Origin: Mastigamoeba balamuthi
Lineage: Eukaryota > Evosea > Mastigamoebida > Mastigamoebidae
Assembly: GCA_902651635.1 (NCBI GenBank)
Contig: CACRSC010000064.1
Span: forward strand, 95,039-159,038
Direction of reading: 5' to 3'
Length of the DNA: 64,000 nt
The first letter of the stretch is position 1. Every line of letters starts with the position of its first letter. A model generated the notes under the pieces. That model had not been told where the DNA came from, did no database searches, and saw only the letters and a list, made by a program, of their open reading frames with translations. The position numbers were made by a program, and so were the translations under genes. Shown here piece after piece: positions 45,380-55,589 of this stretch.

Positions 45380-45945
45380 GACCTCTGACAAAGCAAGCAA
45401 GAGAGCTGGGATCTGTGCTGGTTATCCTTGACGATGTCATCTCTGCCAAGGTGCACAACGACCCCATGTTCAGGAAGCTCGCTGTTGAGGGCAGGCACCA
45501 CCTCATCTCTATCATTCTTATGACCCAGGACCCCAAGGCCATTGGGCCCTGCATCTGTGATAACGTGGATGTGGCAGTCATCTTCAATCAGAAGACGTTC
45601 AGAAACAAGGAGTCCATCTGGGCAGACTTCATGAACGACACCACAAAGGACCTTACCCATGCCATGATGGCCAAGTACTGCATGGAACACAATGCCCTCA
45701 TGGCCATTCAGACGAACCTGAATGCTGACATCATGCAGAATTTCTTCAAGACTACGGGTGACAAGACCAAGCTGCAGGACTCCACCTACGCACTGGGCTC
45801 AGTCGAGCAGAAGATGATCATTTTTGCTGAGCATAGAAAACGTGAGGAGAATGCACACAGATATGAGACGGAGGGCATCAACGCATGGGTGACATCTGAC
45901 AACATCAAGAAGTTAACCACCTCTGAAATTCTGAAATGCAGGTAG
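45373..45945 (+). CDS. A32/FtsK-HerA-like DNA-packaging ATPase, lacking Walker A
   Basis: Genome-packaging ATPases of this clade thread DNA into capsids. The frame carries a Walker B-like VLVILDDVIS, the following GRHHLISIILMTQDPKAIGP (the family's GRH...T/SQ motif) and NVDVAVIFNQKTFRNKESIW, all in A32 order. The Walker A P-loop, which should lie 70-100 residues earlier, is absent: the frame starts only about 20 residues before Walker B. The preceding gene overlaps its start and has no P-loop either. The N-terminal half appears to have been deleted, so the remaining 190 codons cannot be a working ATPase. Confidence 0.6.
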   Translation: MVRPLTKQARELGSVLVILDDVISAKVHNDPMFRKLAVEGRHHLISIILMTQDPKAIGPCICDNVDVAVIFNQKTFRNKESIWADFMNDTTKDLTHAMMAKYCMEHNALMAIQTNLNADIMQNFFKTTGDKTKLQDSTYALGSVEQKMIIFAEHRKREENAHRYETEGINAWVTSDNIKKLTTSEILKCR

Positions 45946-45958
45946 AGAGGAGAACGAG

Positions 45959-46102
45959 ATGACTGACAATGCGATCATCCAGAGCTTGCTGGCCCTGATA
46001 GCCGGAGATGTCATTGGAACACTTTCTAACAGATTGGTAACTGTCATTAACAAGAGGCTGCGCATCTCTGACTCACTCAAGAACATACTGCTTGCTGCTT
46101 GA
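45959..46102 (+). CDS. 47-residue hypothetical protein
   Basis: ATG at 45959 just after the ATPase stop. It starts MTDNAIIQSLLALIAGDVIG and has a hydrophobic N-terminal half and a basic C-terminal half, typical of small viral membrane-associated proteins. No family assigned. Confidence 0.4.
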   Translation: MTDNAIIQSLLALIAGDVIGTLSNRLVTVINKRLRISDSLKNILLAA

Positions 46103-46351
46103 TGATGTGCTTAGTCTGCTTCTGCATGTCGGCATCCTCTCTGTTGGCACGCACTTATGCTCAAACGCCATGCCGTAGCTCGTCCAGGATCCCAGCTCAT
46201 TCTGCCTGTTCATGATGGGCCTGTACTTCACATCCTAGCACCTCAAGGTTCATCTTGGGTGCATCAATGAGATGATAATCCCCACCAAGACCACTCAGCC
46301 TGAGAAGAGGGCACAGCCTGAGCCTGAGGCAACCAAGTAACAATGTTGTTT

Positions 46352-47047
46352 TCATTTGGCCACATTGGGGGCAGAATCCTCTTCCTTGGGGGAGCAGGGA
46401 GCACCACTGTTGAGGGCAACAGACATGAGTGCCTGTACAGTGGACTTAAACTTGGAATCGAGCTGCTTCTGGTGCTGGAGTCGTGCCTCCTGCTTTGTCT
46501 CAAGCTGGTTGAGGCAGCACAGGATCATGTCTGACCTGCCAATGAGTGTGGCTGCAGATGCCACTGACTTGGTGAGGATGTCGAGCATGGTCTTGATGTC
46601 ACGCAGCTGTGAGTGGACATCTGTGAGCTCAGAGGCAGCATCAGGAGCTGAGACCTCCTCTGTCTCTGGCTCATCCATATTTGTGTTCACGGCAGCTGGT
46701 CTCATGGGCCTCTTGCATGGTGGAAGTGACGAAGTGAATGACAGGGCAAATGACAGGGTGTATGAGGGCACTGGGCCTGGTGCAGCTGCGGCTGCAGGCA
46801 GGGTCGATGGCACCATGTCAGCCCACTGAAACACCTTCTTCTGGTGCAGCAGGCAGTTCATGACTGGGCATGAGTAGAACCAGTGTCCCTTGTTGGGTGT
46901 CTTCTTCTTGCACTGGCACAGAATGCAGACAGAACCGCAGGGGCAAAGGGAAGCACTCATGGCTGTGTTGCTGAGACTGTTTGTTATAAAAGTGAACCTT
47001 TTCACAGGCGTCTGCTTCTGTGCTGCTGATGCTGAGATATTTTCCAT
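46352..47047 (-). CDS. GRF-type zinc-finger, coiled-coil protein
   Basis: An intact frame of about 231 codons from the first ATG (47047). The N-terminal part has CPCGSVCILCQCKKKTPNKG followed by HWFYSCPVMNC and KVFQWAD, which matches the GRF zinc ribbon (paired cysteines, an NxGRxF-like block, and a C-x(n)-F-x-W-D end). GRF modules bind single-stranded nucleic acid in nucleases and helicases. A Pro/Ala/Ser linker and a coiled coil (TDVHSQLRDIKTMLDILTKS) follow. It lies between the ATPase-like and helicase-like genes, so a role in element replication is an inference. It is one of the few unbroken frames in the island. Confidence 0.55.
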   Translation of the reverse strand: MENISASAAQKQTPVKRFTFITNSLSNTAMSASLCPCGSVCILCQCKKKTPNKGHWFYSCPVMNCLLHQKKVFQWADMVPSTLPAAAAAPGPVPSYTLSFALSFTSSLPPCKRPMRPAAVNTNMDEPETEEVSAPDAASELTDVHSQLRDIKTMLDILTKSVASAATLIGRSDMILCCLNQLETKQEARLQHQKQLDSKFKSTVQALMSVALNSGAPCSPKEEDSAPNVAK

Positions 47048-47307
47048 CTGTGATATAAGAGCTGCCACCTCAGAATTTGTGGGACATGACTCTTTTTTGG
47101 TGGGAAAAAAGTGCGCATCCCAACATCACACCACGCCATTGGTTGCCCAGCCCACACCACCTACTGAGACGAATGAGCAGCACTCCTGTGCACTCCTGTG
47201 ATGACCGGCTCTTCCTTGACCATTTTGCCCTTGGACACGGAGTGTGTCATGATTGCTGGAGGCTGGCGTTCTAGTGCTGCATCACATGCACGTTCTATGA
47301 CATCCCG

Positions 47308-48902
47308 CAGTCTGAGTGGCCGACCCTTGTGAACAAGATAGCATGTGCCTTCTGGCTGCAGGATTCCACAATGCTGTTCATACTGTTCGAGCTGGCCCAG
47401 CCCATGCACTGCCTGGGGTACAACCGCTATCTGCACAAGGGCGCCATGGACGTGATGTCATTCCTCAAGGCTGGTGGAAGTCACGTGGCATACCTGCCAG
47501 GAAAGAAGTGCATTATCAAGCTTGATGCATTCGACCTGTGGAATGCCTCACTGTGGAGGCTCTTCTTCACAGAGATGGTGTTCGCAGACCTGAAGAAGTG
47601 CAGTCCCAGCACATTTAACATCTGGCAAGGGTACTGCATCTTGAAGAATGAGGCGCGCAAGTACAGAGGGCACTGCAGCAAGTACAGGGGCAAAAAGTTC
47701 TCAATTGAGACGTGCCTCAAGCACATTTTCATCTACTTCGCAAACAAGAATGAGGATGTGTACTGGTGGCTGGTTGAGTGACTTGTGCAGAGGCTGCAGC
47801 ACCCCTTTGACAGGTCATGCTTCATCTCCATCCTCATATCTGAGGAGGACATAGAGGCAAGGACCTGCTGCTGTCAGACGCCATGATGGCCATCATCAGT
47901 AAATACCACTCGCTCAACACAACCAGCCCTGAGGACATCATGGGAAAGTTCAATGCAGTCCTTGAGGGCAAGATCTATGTGGTCTACAACGAGGCGTGCT
48001 CACTGGACCCGATCAAGGTGAACAAGCTGAAGTCAATCATCACTGACAAGAACTTGCATGTGGAGCACAAGTTCATGGATGCGTACACTATCAACAACAT
48101 GGTGAACATCCTGATCTTCTCCAACGGCACCTCAGAGAAGATCCTGGACCTCAGCCTGCAGAGTCAGTAGTATGTGCACTGCCTGTGCAACAGCTTGGTC
48201 AACAAGCAGCCGCAGTACTTCAAGGGCCTGTCGTACTGGCTCAGTATCACAGACGGGCAGCTGATGATGAAGAATGGCATCAAGTGCTTTGCTGACTACC
48301 TCTACAATGTGAACATCGCGGACTTCAACTCACACTGCATCGTGATCACTGACTCGCTCGTGGACCAGAAGCTCGTGTTCATGCACTCTGTTCATACCTG
48401 GTGGCACGAGTGCCTCTCTATGGGCAAGATCAGCTACCACTGCCTCGTGGGCCTGCCGCAGTGCTCACCCAATGCCCTCATGCATGTTAACACAAAGGGA
48501 ATTAATACCACGTTCTGGGGCACCAACAGGCTTGAGGTCGACAAGAACGACCTGTGGGGTGTCTACCATGTGTGGGTGCTCAAGTGTGGAAAGAAGAACA
48601 AGATCAGCACAAATTTGGTGTTCTTCAAGTGGTTGCATCTAGTGTTGCAATTTGAGAGCCGCAGGCCCAGAATGATGGACAGAATGCATGGCACGTACAT
48701 CATCATCCCCAAGCTCCCAGCATGCAAGGAGATGTTCAGGCACTTCTGCACGGGTGCTACCTTCTACGACACAGTTCCAGACAGGGTTAGATGGCACGAC
48801 AACGAGGTACTGCCTGCTCTGGTCAAAGGCGACACAGAAATCCGTGGGCTGGATCCTCCTCGAGTGGATGCTGACATGGCATCCATGGCCACTGATGACT
48901 GA
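47308..48902 (+). pseudogene. D5-like superfamily 3 helicase (primase-helicase), broken
   Basis: D5-type helicases replicate DNA of large DNA viruses and virophages. Conserved blocks appear in order: FNIWQGYCILKNEARKYRGH, then a helicase lead-in around VYWWLVE; the P-loop region near 47840-47860; FNAVLEGKIYVVYNEACSLD as Walker B; LKSIITDKNLHVEHK; and NILIFSNGTSEKI as motif C, ending near LALVKGDTEIRGLD. Three defects are seen: a TGA at 47779, a frameshift inside the P-loop near 47853 (only GKDLLL remains in the correct frame), and a TAG near 48168. Walker B has Asn-Glu where Asp-Glu is usual. No primase active site was found upstream, where the sequence is cut short. Confidence 0.6.
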
Positions 48903-49065
48903 GACTCCTCTATACCCAGCTTCCCTCCAAGTGGGGGGTGCTGACAAGAGCATCCCCCTCAGTGCGCACTGGATTGCCCTGTACACTGGGGCTCTGGGCA
49001 CCTCCTGGGGATGCTGGGGCATCCTTGGGCTTGAGACTGAACACATGCTCTCTTCCACACATACA

Positions 49066-49167
49066 TCACATTCGAAAGAACAACAACAGGGTTTGTATGG
49101 TGCTCAGCACCATCAGCAGTATGAGCAGCATGATTTGCACAGTGTCTGGATAGGAGAAGTCGTCCAT
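49066..49167 (-). CDS. 33-residue single-span membrane protein
   Basis: ATG at 49167 gives MDDFSYPDTVQIM followed by one strongly hydrophobic segment (LLILLMVLSTIQTLLLFF) and a stop at 49066. Size and form fit small viral membrane proteins. No family assigned. Confidence 0.4.
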   Translation of the reverse strand: MDDFSYPDTVQIMLLILLMVLSTIQTLLLFFRM

Positions 49168-49359
49168 CGTGTGGGTGTTTACATCTGTCCCACTCAGAAT
49201 ATGTGCGCCCAGTGAACCCCTGCTCTCTGAGCCACTCGTTGAACTCTGCCCATAAGATGTTGCTGCGATTCCAGTCCGGCAGGTGTTTTATCCTGTTCCA
49301 CCACTCTCTGGCATGGTCACAGAGGTGCCATGGAAGGTTGTGGCTGACTTCCATGTGCC

Positions 49360-49440
49360 CTATGCTCTGTGCAAAACGAAAATCAACATGATGATGCCCA
49401 TCACAGCCACTGCACTGTACCCTGCAAGGAGTGTGTACAT
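49360..49440 (-). CDS. Small single-span membrane protein
   Basis: A minus-strand frame from ATG 49440 (MYTLLAGYSAVAVMGIIMLI) to the stop at 49360. The same frame is open upstream with a charged, Asn/Lys-rich stretch, so the start may be earlier. Confidence 0.35.
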   Translation of the reverse strand: MYTLLAGYSAVAVMGIIMLIFVLHRA

Positions 49441-50010
49441 GTTCTTGTTGCACTTGTTGTTCTGCTTATCGATCTTGTCCTGGTTGTTGACATCGTCAGC
49501 CAGGTCTCAGTTCTCCTGGCCTTCACTCTTTTTCCTGTCTCTGCCCCACCCGAACAGTGCCCCTACGAGCTTAGCAGTGGAGGGAAGACCACCAAACATC
49601 TGTGGACTAGCACTCTGCCCTTAGGATACGAAAATCACTTGGCAATTTGGTGCATTCTGTCCCTTAGTGTGCTTTTGGCATACCTCCTCTGGTGCAGCAG
49701 AGTCTCCTAGCTGTGCTCTGACTCGAACTGCTCCTCGTCAAAGTGTATCTCGTGCGAAGTCAGGAATCCAATGAGCATCATGGCGAAAATGCTGCACGAG
49801 TTCACTCTCACATGGTTCTTTGCTGCTGACTCAGACACCCATGTCTGGACTCACGTAAACACCCACTTAATGTCGCAGTCCACTTCATCCATGATAGCAT
49901 GCATAATCTCATCTCTCCTCGATTCCCACTCTGCCGTTTTGGGCATGCTGTCCCAGAATGTGATGTGCCCTGACCTGGCCTGCATTTCGGTGTGCTTGCC
50001 CACAGGTCGA
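49440..50010. other. Decayed coding DNA of the island
   Basis: Plausible minus-strand protein pieces (for example FWDSMPKTAEWESRRDEIMH near 49950-49890, and VNSCSIFAMMLIGFLTSHEI near 49810-49750) are split by stops. No domain recognised. Confidence 0.35.
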
Positions 50011-51200
50011 TCTGGTCCTTCTGCTCACCACCACGCACAGTGTCTCCTGGGATGTGCTGCAGGCAGTCCCCATACACAATCACTGGGTGGCTGCCTCTGT
50101 CCCACAGGTTCTTGAGCTTCTTGATCCAGTAGATGGGTCCGTGCTCCATCAGCTGTAGGTGGTCCTGCTGCATGATGGGGTTGAGGTTGAACACCAGTGC
50201 TCTCGGTCACTGTCCTGCCCACGTGCATGAGAAGCACGAGGTACACATCGGTGGACCAGTTCTGCAGAAACCTCTTGCAGAAAAAGACACTGTCACCCTG
50301 TGCCTGCTTCTCGTCCTCTCGAAGCATGCACACGAGGTCGCCCTGGTGCAGAACATCCCTGTTGTACCACTTTGCATTCAGTTGCTACTGCTGCTTCGCA
50401 AAACACTCCTCCTGGATGGCTTGCACGAGCTGAAGTGCCCGGGGGTTCCGTGGGGCATCCTCCTGTGCCATGGGCTCGTGCACAAAGTGTGGCATGAACC
50501 CCGTGGCTGAGTGCACTGTGTTGTTGTAGTCCTCGACAACCTCCTTCAGTGTTGCTTGCCAGTTCTTAGAGCCTCGTGCTGTCAGAGGCATGACCACCTT
50601 GCGCTTAAGAGTGCATCTCACCCTCGACTGTGCCCTGTGCCCATGAGTTGTATGCAGTCCCATACACAATTGAGCAGCCCAGCTTCTCCAGCTCTGTGCA
50701 AAATGACTTTCTGTACTCAGAGCTGTTGTTGGTGTACACAACAAACTTCTCTGGCTCACGCCCCCAGATCGTCATTGGCATGACAAACTCCTGGATGATG
50801 TCCTTCCCTGCATTGTTTCACACCACCTTCGACTGGCTGCTCATCATGTAGTATGCCCATGCAAGCTTTGTGAACCTGTCGACCATGAACAGGTACCACG
50901 GGCCACTTGTCCCGTTGCATGCCTCGCTGGGAATGAACAACTCGTTGAGCAGAAGATGCGAGTGCAGATACTGCATCATGTTGATGATGCTCGACCTGTG
51001 GGATACCATGGACGAGGGCTTGTACAGCTGGTGGTTCACCAGGCACCTGAGATACACTGTGATGTCAGGCTGCAAGATGCCCACATATGAAAGAGCCACT
51101 CGTGCATAAACCACCTTCAGGTCATGTGGGACCAGCTCTCCATTGCCCAGGAACACCTTGAGGATGGCATCCCTCTTCTCTGGTGGTGCATACACACGGA
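50010..51200 (-). pseudogene. Retroviral-type (rve) integrase, broken, one catalytic Asp changed
   Basis: Integrases of this type insert Polinton and virophage DNA. From 51195 the frame has YARVALSYVGILQPD, then PWYLFMVDRFTKLAWAYYM (the first catalytic Asp), FVVYTNNSSEYRKSF (the second Asp position, where TDN is expected and TNN is present), and AYNSWAQGTVEGEM (the catalytic Glu). VEDYNNTVHSATGFMPHFVH and a basic, SH3-like C-terminal part follow down to about 50010. A TGA lies at 50818 and frame changes occur near 50640 and 50200. The changed residue and the breaks both argue against activity. Confidence 0.68.
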
Positions 51201-51414
51201 GTCCAAGTCTTCACCACCTACCAGCCCTGCACCTGACAGGAATCACTATGACCTTATTGGCCAGGTCCTCCTTCTCCTCCTTTGGGGTATACGGAATGAC
51301 GACCTCAAACCATTCCAGCTGCTCACCATCCTTGCCAATGTTTGAAGCAGTCTTGCCAGTGTTCTGAGCAGACCGTGCCCTCCCAATCAGCCCCACTGCA
51401 CACCGTCCCAGTCT

Positions 51415-51651
51415 TCACTGAAGGAGGTTGGCTGGTGCACAGCTGCTCTTCATGAACTGGATTGCTGTGTTATACTTGGCCTGTGTTCCCAGATCCCACC
51501 GGCACACAGAGGGCACCATGAAGGACACACACACGTCCTCAGATCGATCAGAGCTGTCTTCGGTGTTGTTCCCACTCTTGGAGTATGTGGCCCTGAACTC
51601 AGCATGCACAGTTCCCAGACCAGGTGCCTCGAGTTCCACTGTCTCAGTCAT
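51415..51651 (-). CDS. Hypothetical protein upstream of the integrase
   Basis: 78 codons from ATG 51651 (MTETVELEAPGLGTVHAEFR). Related-looking sequence continues in other frames to about 51210 (EWFEVVIPYTPKEEKEDLAN), so the original gene was probably longer and is now frameshifted. No family assigned. Confidence 0.35.
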   Translation of the reverse strand: MTETVELEAPGLGTVHAEFRATYSKSGNNTEDSSDRSEDVCVSFMVPSVCRWDLGTQAKYNTAIQFMKSSCAPANLLQ

Positions 51652-52467
51652 TGTGTGTTCGTGTTGAAATGCTGTTCAGGAATTGTGTTTTGAGTCGGGG
51701 CATGTCTCGGTAAGGCCCCAGGGCAGGGCTCCCCTTAAAAGGTGTTTTTGGTGCCCTGACTGCGTGTAGGTGGGTGTGTCCTGTTAAAGAGTAGGATTCG
51801 GGGTGTGTGGGCTCTGGGTGAGGCACAGTGGGTGTCTGAAATCAGTTGGCGTTTTCTGTGTGTGTGTGTAGTGGTGAGTATGTGTTTCTCTAAGAATTCT
51901 GAACATCTCCTCCTGCCCTGTCACGTGGCTCCACCCCCTTACCTGCCCCAAAACACGCACACGCACCCCCAGCTTCCAGAGAAAAAGTGGTCAACCCTCC
52001 TTTTAATGAGAGCCCTGCCATGCAGACACAGCCTCACTTTCCTCCAAAACACACACAACACACCGTGGCTTTCCAAGCACTCAAAAAAAACCTTTTAATG
52101 GGTGCCCTGCCACGCAGATACAGCCTTACTTCCCTGAAACATGCACAACACACTGCGGCTTCCGAAGCACCTCTGAGCAGTGTTTTAAGGGTGCCCCACC
52201 CAGGGCCCTTTAGGAGAGAACATCACTCTGTGCCAGTCACGCCATGGAATTCCTGCATCAGAAGCCCACACCACATCACGTGCATAATGCTCCTGAAAGG
52301 AAAACCGAAGTGGAAAATCAAGACCACACACCGAAGTAGAAATACTCAAAGAGGCCTAAAAGGAACATGACGATCTTTGCTGGAAAACCCTGGGCCTCAA
52401 AAGGAGAGTTCATGTTTCAGGGACTTTTCACTGGGAAGGGGACTTCAGGCACTTGTGAGAGCAGACC
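51652..52467. other. Island segment without a clear gene
   Basis: Runs of A/C- and CACA-rich sequence with two or three imperfect copies of a gagccctgcca-cagacacagcctcactt-like unit (about 52008-52060, 52096-52150 and 52155-52200), spaced about 60-90 bp apart. No coding frame is supported. Confidence 0.45.
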
Positions 52468-53101
52468 TCACTGGGGCAGAGGCAGGGGATCGTGGTATAT
52501 GATGGGGGTCTTGCCATCCAGCACCACCACGGGGTAGCACCTCTTGAACATTGGCACCAGCTCCGAAAGGGCCATGGGATATGTTTCCCACAGCCCGATG
52601 GAGTACTGGAAAAGGAAAATGGCGTACTGCTTGCCATGGCAGATGATGTGCATGTCGCAGTTGAATGCCATTGCCAGACCGTACTCGAGTGAGTTTACCA
52701 CCCGGATCGTGCAGTCAACGTGCAGGTGCTCGATCATCATGGCTGTGGTATATGGTCTACTTGTGAAGAAGTCTGCGTTCATCTGGTATGCAATGTGGTC
52801 ATTGCGCAGGGGCCTGCACACTATGCAGTAAATGCCATCGATGTCAGCGGGAGAAGGCAGCACATAGACGATGCCAGCCTCCATGACCTCGTTTGTTAAC
52901 ATCTCCCAGTTTTTGGCAATCGACTCCAGGTCCTTCATCATGCTCCGTGACCCCAGCCTGAATGACCACGGCCTGCGCGACCACAGTGTTGGCATCCTGC
53001 TTTATCATGGCGGCGATGTGGGAGACATTTCCCGGATTCAGGTTGCCCCCATCAGGACTGGGAGCAGGCCCCCTGTGGAAAGTGTGGATGACACTGCTCA
53101 C
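52468..53101 (-). pseudogene. Hypothetical island gene with a frameshift
   Basis: The minus-strand frame 52995-52468 holds a long, well-formed protein stretch (MLTNEVMEAGIVYVLPSPAD, IIYHDPLPLPQ at the end). Its likely N-terminal part (NVSHIAAMIKQDANTVVAQA) is in another frame up to 53101, so one indel near 52950 separates them. It could be a structural protein, but I see no jelly-roll signature I can name. Confidence 0.4.
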
Positions 53102-53625
53102 TTTTCAGTTTGCTCAGAATCAGTGGAATACAGTGCAATATATTCCCCGATCAGTTACCTTCCTTGCATTTGGTCAGGGCTTGAGGGATCATGTAGTGGC
53201 ATGTCTTGGGGACTTATTTGCTTCTGTTCCACAATTCCTACTGGAATCTACTGGCAGATAAACGCCATGGAGTGAAACAGATATTTTCATTTGTGGTAAA
53301 ATATCTTCTGACTCAGTATTTTGAAAACCGCGCCGATTGTGCAGTGCAGCAGCAGGGGCCCTAGCATAGGGCCCCGAGCACTGTGCTGCCTGTAATTGTG
53401 AGAAGGAAGAGGACCTGTACCTGGCTCTTCATCCCACGCATCATACTGGTCGAAACTGATCACGGTGATGCTCCAGAACAGTTTCAATTCAAGTTTCATT
53501 TTTGATACTCCTTTGCAGGAAATCTGGCAGTCGAACTGAAACAAGTAGCAAAGTTTCAAGAAATCGAGATCAACATTTCGTACTTGTTTCGCCTTCATAG
53601 CCGGAATTCATCAACAGTTATTAGA
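53102..53625. other. Gap between the island and the transposon nest
   Basis: About 520 bp, AT-rich, with AGATATTT and AAAATATCT close together near 53280-53305. No gene is supported. Confidence 0.45.
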
Positions 53626-54645
53626 ATGCCTCTCTCCAGCAAGAAAAAACGACAGAGACAGGAGGCAGGACGGAGGAATGCAGCCAAAAGAGCTTCACAT
53701 AGGGGTCCTCGTTCTGTTGATGGATTCCTGGAAGCAAAAAGCACATTCTCTGAGTGTTTACTGCATCAGGACCCTCCCTATGTGGTTCTTCCAAAAAGAC
53801 AGAGATCAGAAGAACAAATTCAGCAAGAGAAGGTAAGAACTGCTTTTAGAATGTGCAATTACTATTCCAACAAAGCCAACAAGAGGACGACCAGAGGCTC
53901 CAATCACGCAACTCTCATCCCGCAGTCTGGGACGCATTGTATCAGACCTTGAGGAGCAGCAGGTAACTCAACTTGGTCATGATAATCCAGCCTATCTTCT
54001 GAAGGTAAATAATGCTATGCAATTGTTTTAAACAAGAAACATTACAGTGCCTCTGTGAGAAGTGGAACATTGGAGGAATTGAAAACCCCTTGGGGGTTTT
54101 TCAGATGCTTAATTACTACTTCTCTGCAGGAGACCAGGCTCGAATTGCATGCTGCATGTATTCTTGCCTGTCATCACGGTTATTATCATCTCTATAAAAA
54201 AGTCTCTAATAGTACAGGAATATTGCAAGCTTGACTGGATTATCAGCACGGACAATCAGTCATGTTCGCAAGGGAATCCACTTCCCTGATCTGCTATCTG
54301 AGCAACAAGAGGAACAAGCAGAGAAGGCCCAAGAGGATGCATATGGGGAGAGAGACTGATTCTCCAAGTGGCCAACCAGTATGATATTTCTCATTTTTCT
54401 CTCATATTTATTTAGCTAAGGCTGCCGAGGAAATGAAAAAATGGCTTCTCTCAGTCACTGCTGTGCAGTCTGGAAGAAAGACACTACGGTTTACTGACTG
54501 GGGTACATTTGGAGAAACCATTTTGCACTATGAAAAGGCAGTCTCAGAGCCACTGGAAGAAACTCGGTTTTTGGAGCTTGTTCACCATGCACGAATCTTC
54601 ACTGCTGTTTTTGATCAGTTTGTATTTTCTGTTTATTTACTCATT
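53626..54645 (+). pseudogene. Mariner-like transposase gene, 5' part
   Basis: Exon 1 starts MPLSSKKKRQRQEAGRRNAA at 53626 and ends at a perfect AAG/GTAAGA donor near 53833. A second exon (APITQLSSRSLGRIVSDLEE, about 53900-54003) ends at AAG/GTAAAT. A third begins ETRLELHAACILACHHGYY after a TCTGCAG acceptor (54129) and, after a frameshift near 54215, reads IASLTGLSARTISHVRKG, a helix-turn-helix of transposase type. A further exon (WLLSVTAVQSGRKTLRFTDW) runs to about 54620. The catalytic part is 5 kb away at 59346, beyond Harbinger DNA. Assignment rests on the distal exon and on position. Confidence 0.45.
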
Positions 54646-54654
54646 TTTTTCAGA

Positions 54655-55552
54655 TACTCTGACATAGGCATTGTCTGCCAGCCGTGTCCCTTGCAGTTTC
54701 ATGCCTGGAACTGAGCTCTGCCAGATCTTCAGGTCGTGGCGAACCCCCTTGTACAACTCTTGAACGTCCATGGGGATGCCCTGGTTGTTGACCACCACCT
54801 GGATCTTCACCACGTGCCCCTTGTACTTGCCGTTGTAGAACTTGTCCTGCTTCTTGCTGGGCCGTGAGATGTCAATGGCCTTGACATCCACAGACCCGTG
54901 GATCGTACTAGACCAGGGTGGTGGAAGCCTGTTGGCCTCAGAAGTCCGGGCATTCCAGACACTCTGTGCATTGATTTCGAAAATTAGTTTCAGGTTGTTG
55001 CATTTATAATAAGCAATTGAAATGAGAAAAATACACGTTTTACATTTTTAGAATAAATTAGCAAATGGGTACATTTGTGCTCTAAATTATCAATTGATTT
55101 AAAAACGAATTGATACTGATTTCATTTAGATGAATAAAATGTCTAAGTGGGNCCCTGTGTGCCTTTGGCAATGAACTTGTGCAGCGTGTGCAGGAGACGC
55201 TGCTGCCTGGCTATTTTTGCAGCAATGATGGAGTTGTCCTGGGACTTAACCATGTTGGTTGGATGGGTTTTTGGCATGAAGGTTGGCTGGGCTTTTGACG
55301 AGTGCAGCGAGTGTAGCAATGTATGCACTGAATGCGTATTTAGCAAATGAATGAATGAGCTACAAGCACAAAATGCGTTTTATGCACATGCAGCACATGA
55401 CGCGATTGACGCGATGTGACGTTGCTGTTTTCTCGATTTTCTCGCTGAAAACGATTCATGTGATGATGCACTTAGCCTGATTTTATCTGACACCTTAAAA
55501 ATACTCTCTACTTCCCCCGCATTCACACACAACAGTCATGCATGTCTGCGGT
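54655..55552 (-). pseudogene. Harbinger transposase, inverted broken copy
   Basis: This is the reverse complement of 56455 to about 57590. It keeps VKAIDISRPSKKQDKFYNGK near 54870 and ARQQRLLHTLHKFIAKG near 55180. It lacks about 240 bp covering the middle of exon 1, exactly at a single N (55152), and everything past the DNAYV motif. Confidence 0.75.
55152..55152. other. Single-N assembly join
   Basis: One N lies in the inverted Harbinger copy where about 240 bp present in the other copy are missing, so the N stands for a gap of unknown length. Confidence 0.85.
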
Positions 55553-55589
55553 TGGCTGGGTCCCCCCTTCTGCCCCTCTGCAGTGCAGT

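Larger units (their letters stand above)
43217..53101. mobile_element. Decayed virus-like island (Polinton, PLV or virophage type)
   Basis: About 10 kb combines a packaging-ATPase-like gene, a D5-like helicase, a GRF zinc-finger protein, tiny membrane proteins and a retroviral-type integrase. ATPase plus integrase plus superfamily-3 helicase is the shared set of Polintons, polinton-like viruses and virophages. I could not identify a major capsid protein, a protein-primed polymerase, a cysteine protease or terminal inverted repeats, so membership is inferred. Most genes have frameshifts or stops. Composition is more balanced in GC than the left half of the window. Edges are set by the outermost frames and are approximate. 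Confidence 0.6.

Noticed and set aside
52468-52995. Major capsid protein of the virus-like island
   Set aside because: It is a long, well-formed frame in the right place, but I see no motif that would justify calling it a jelly-roll capsid protein.
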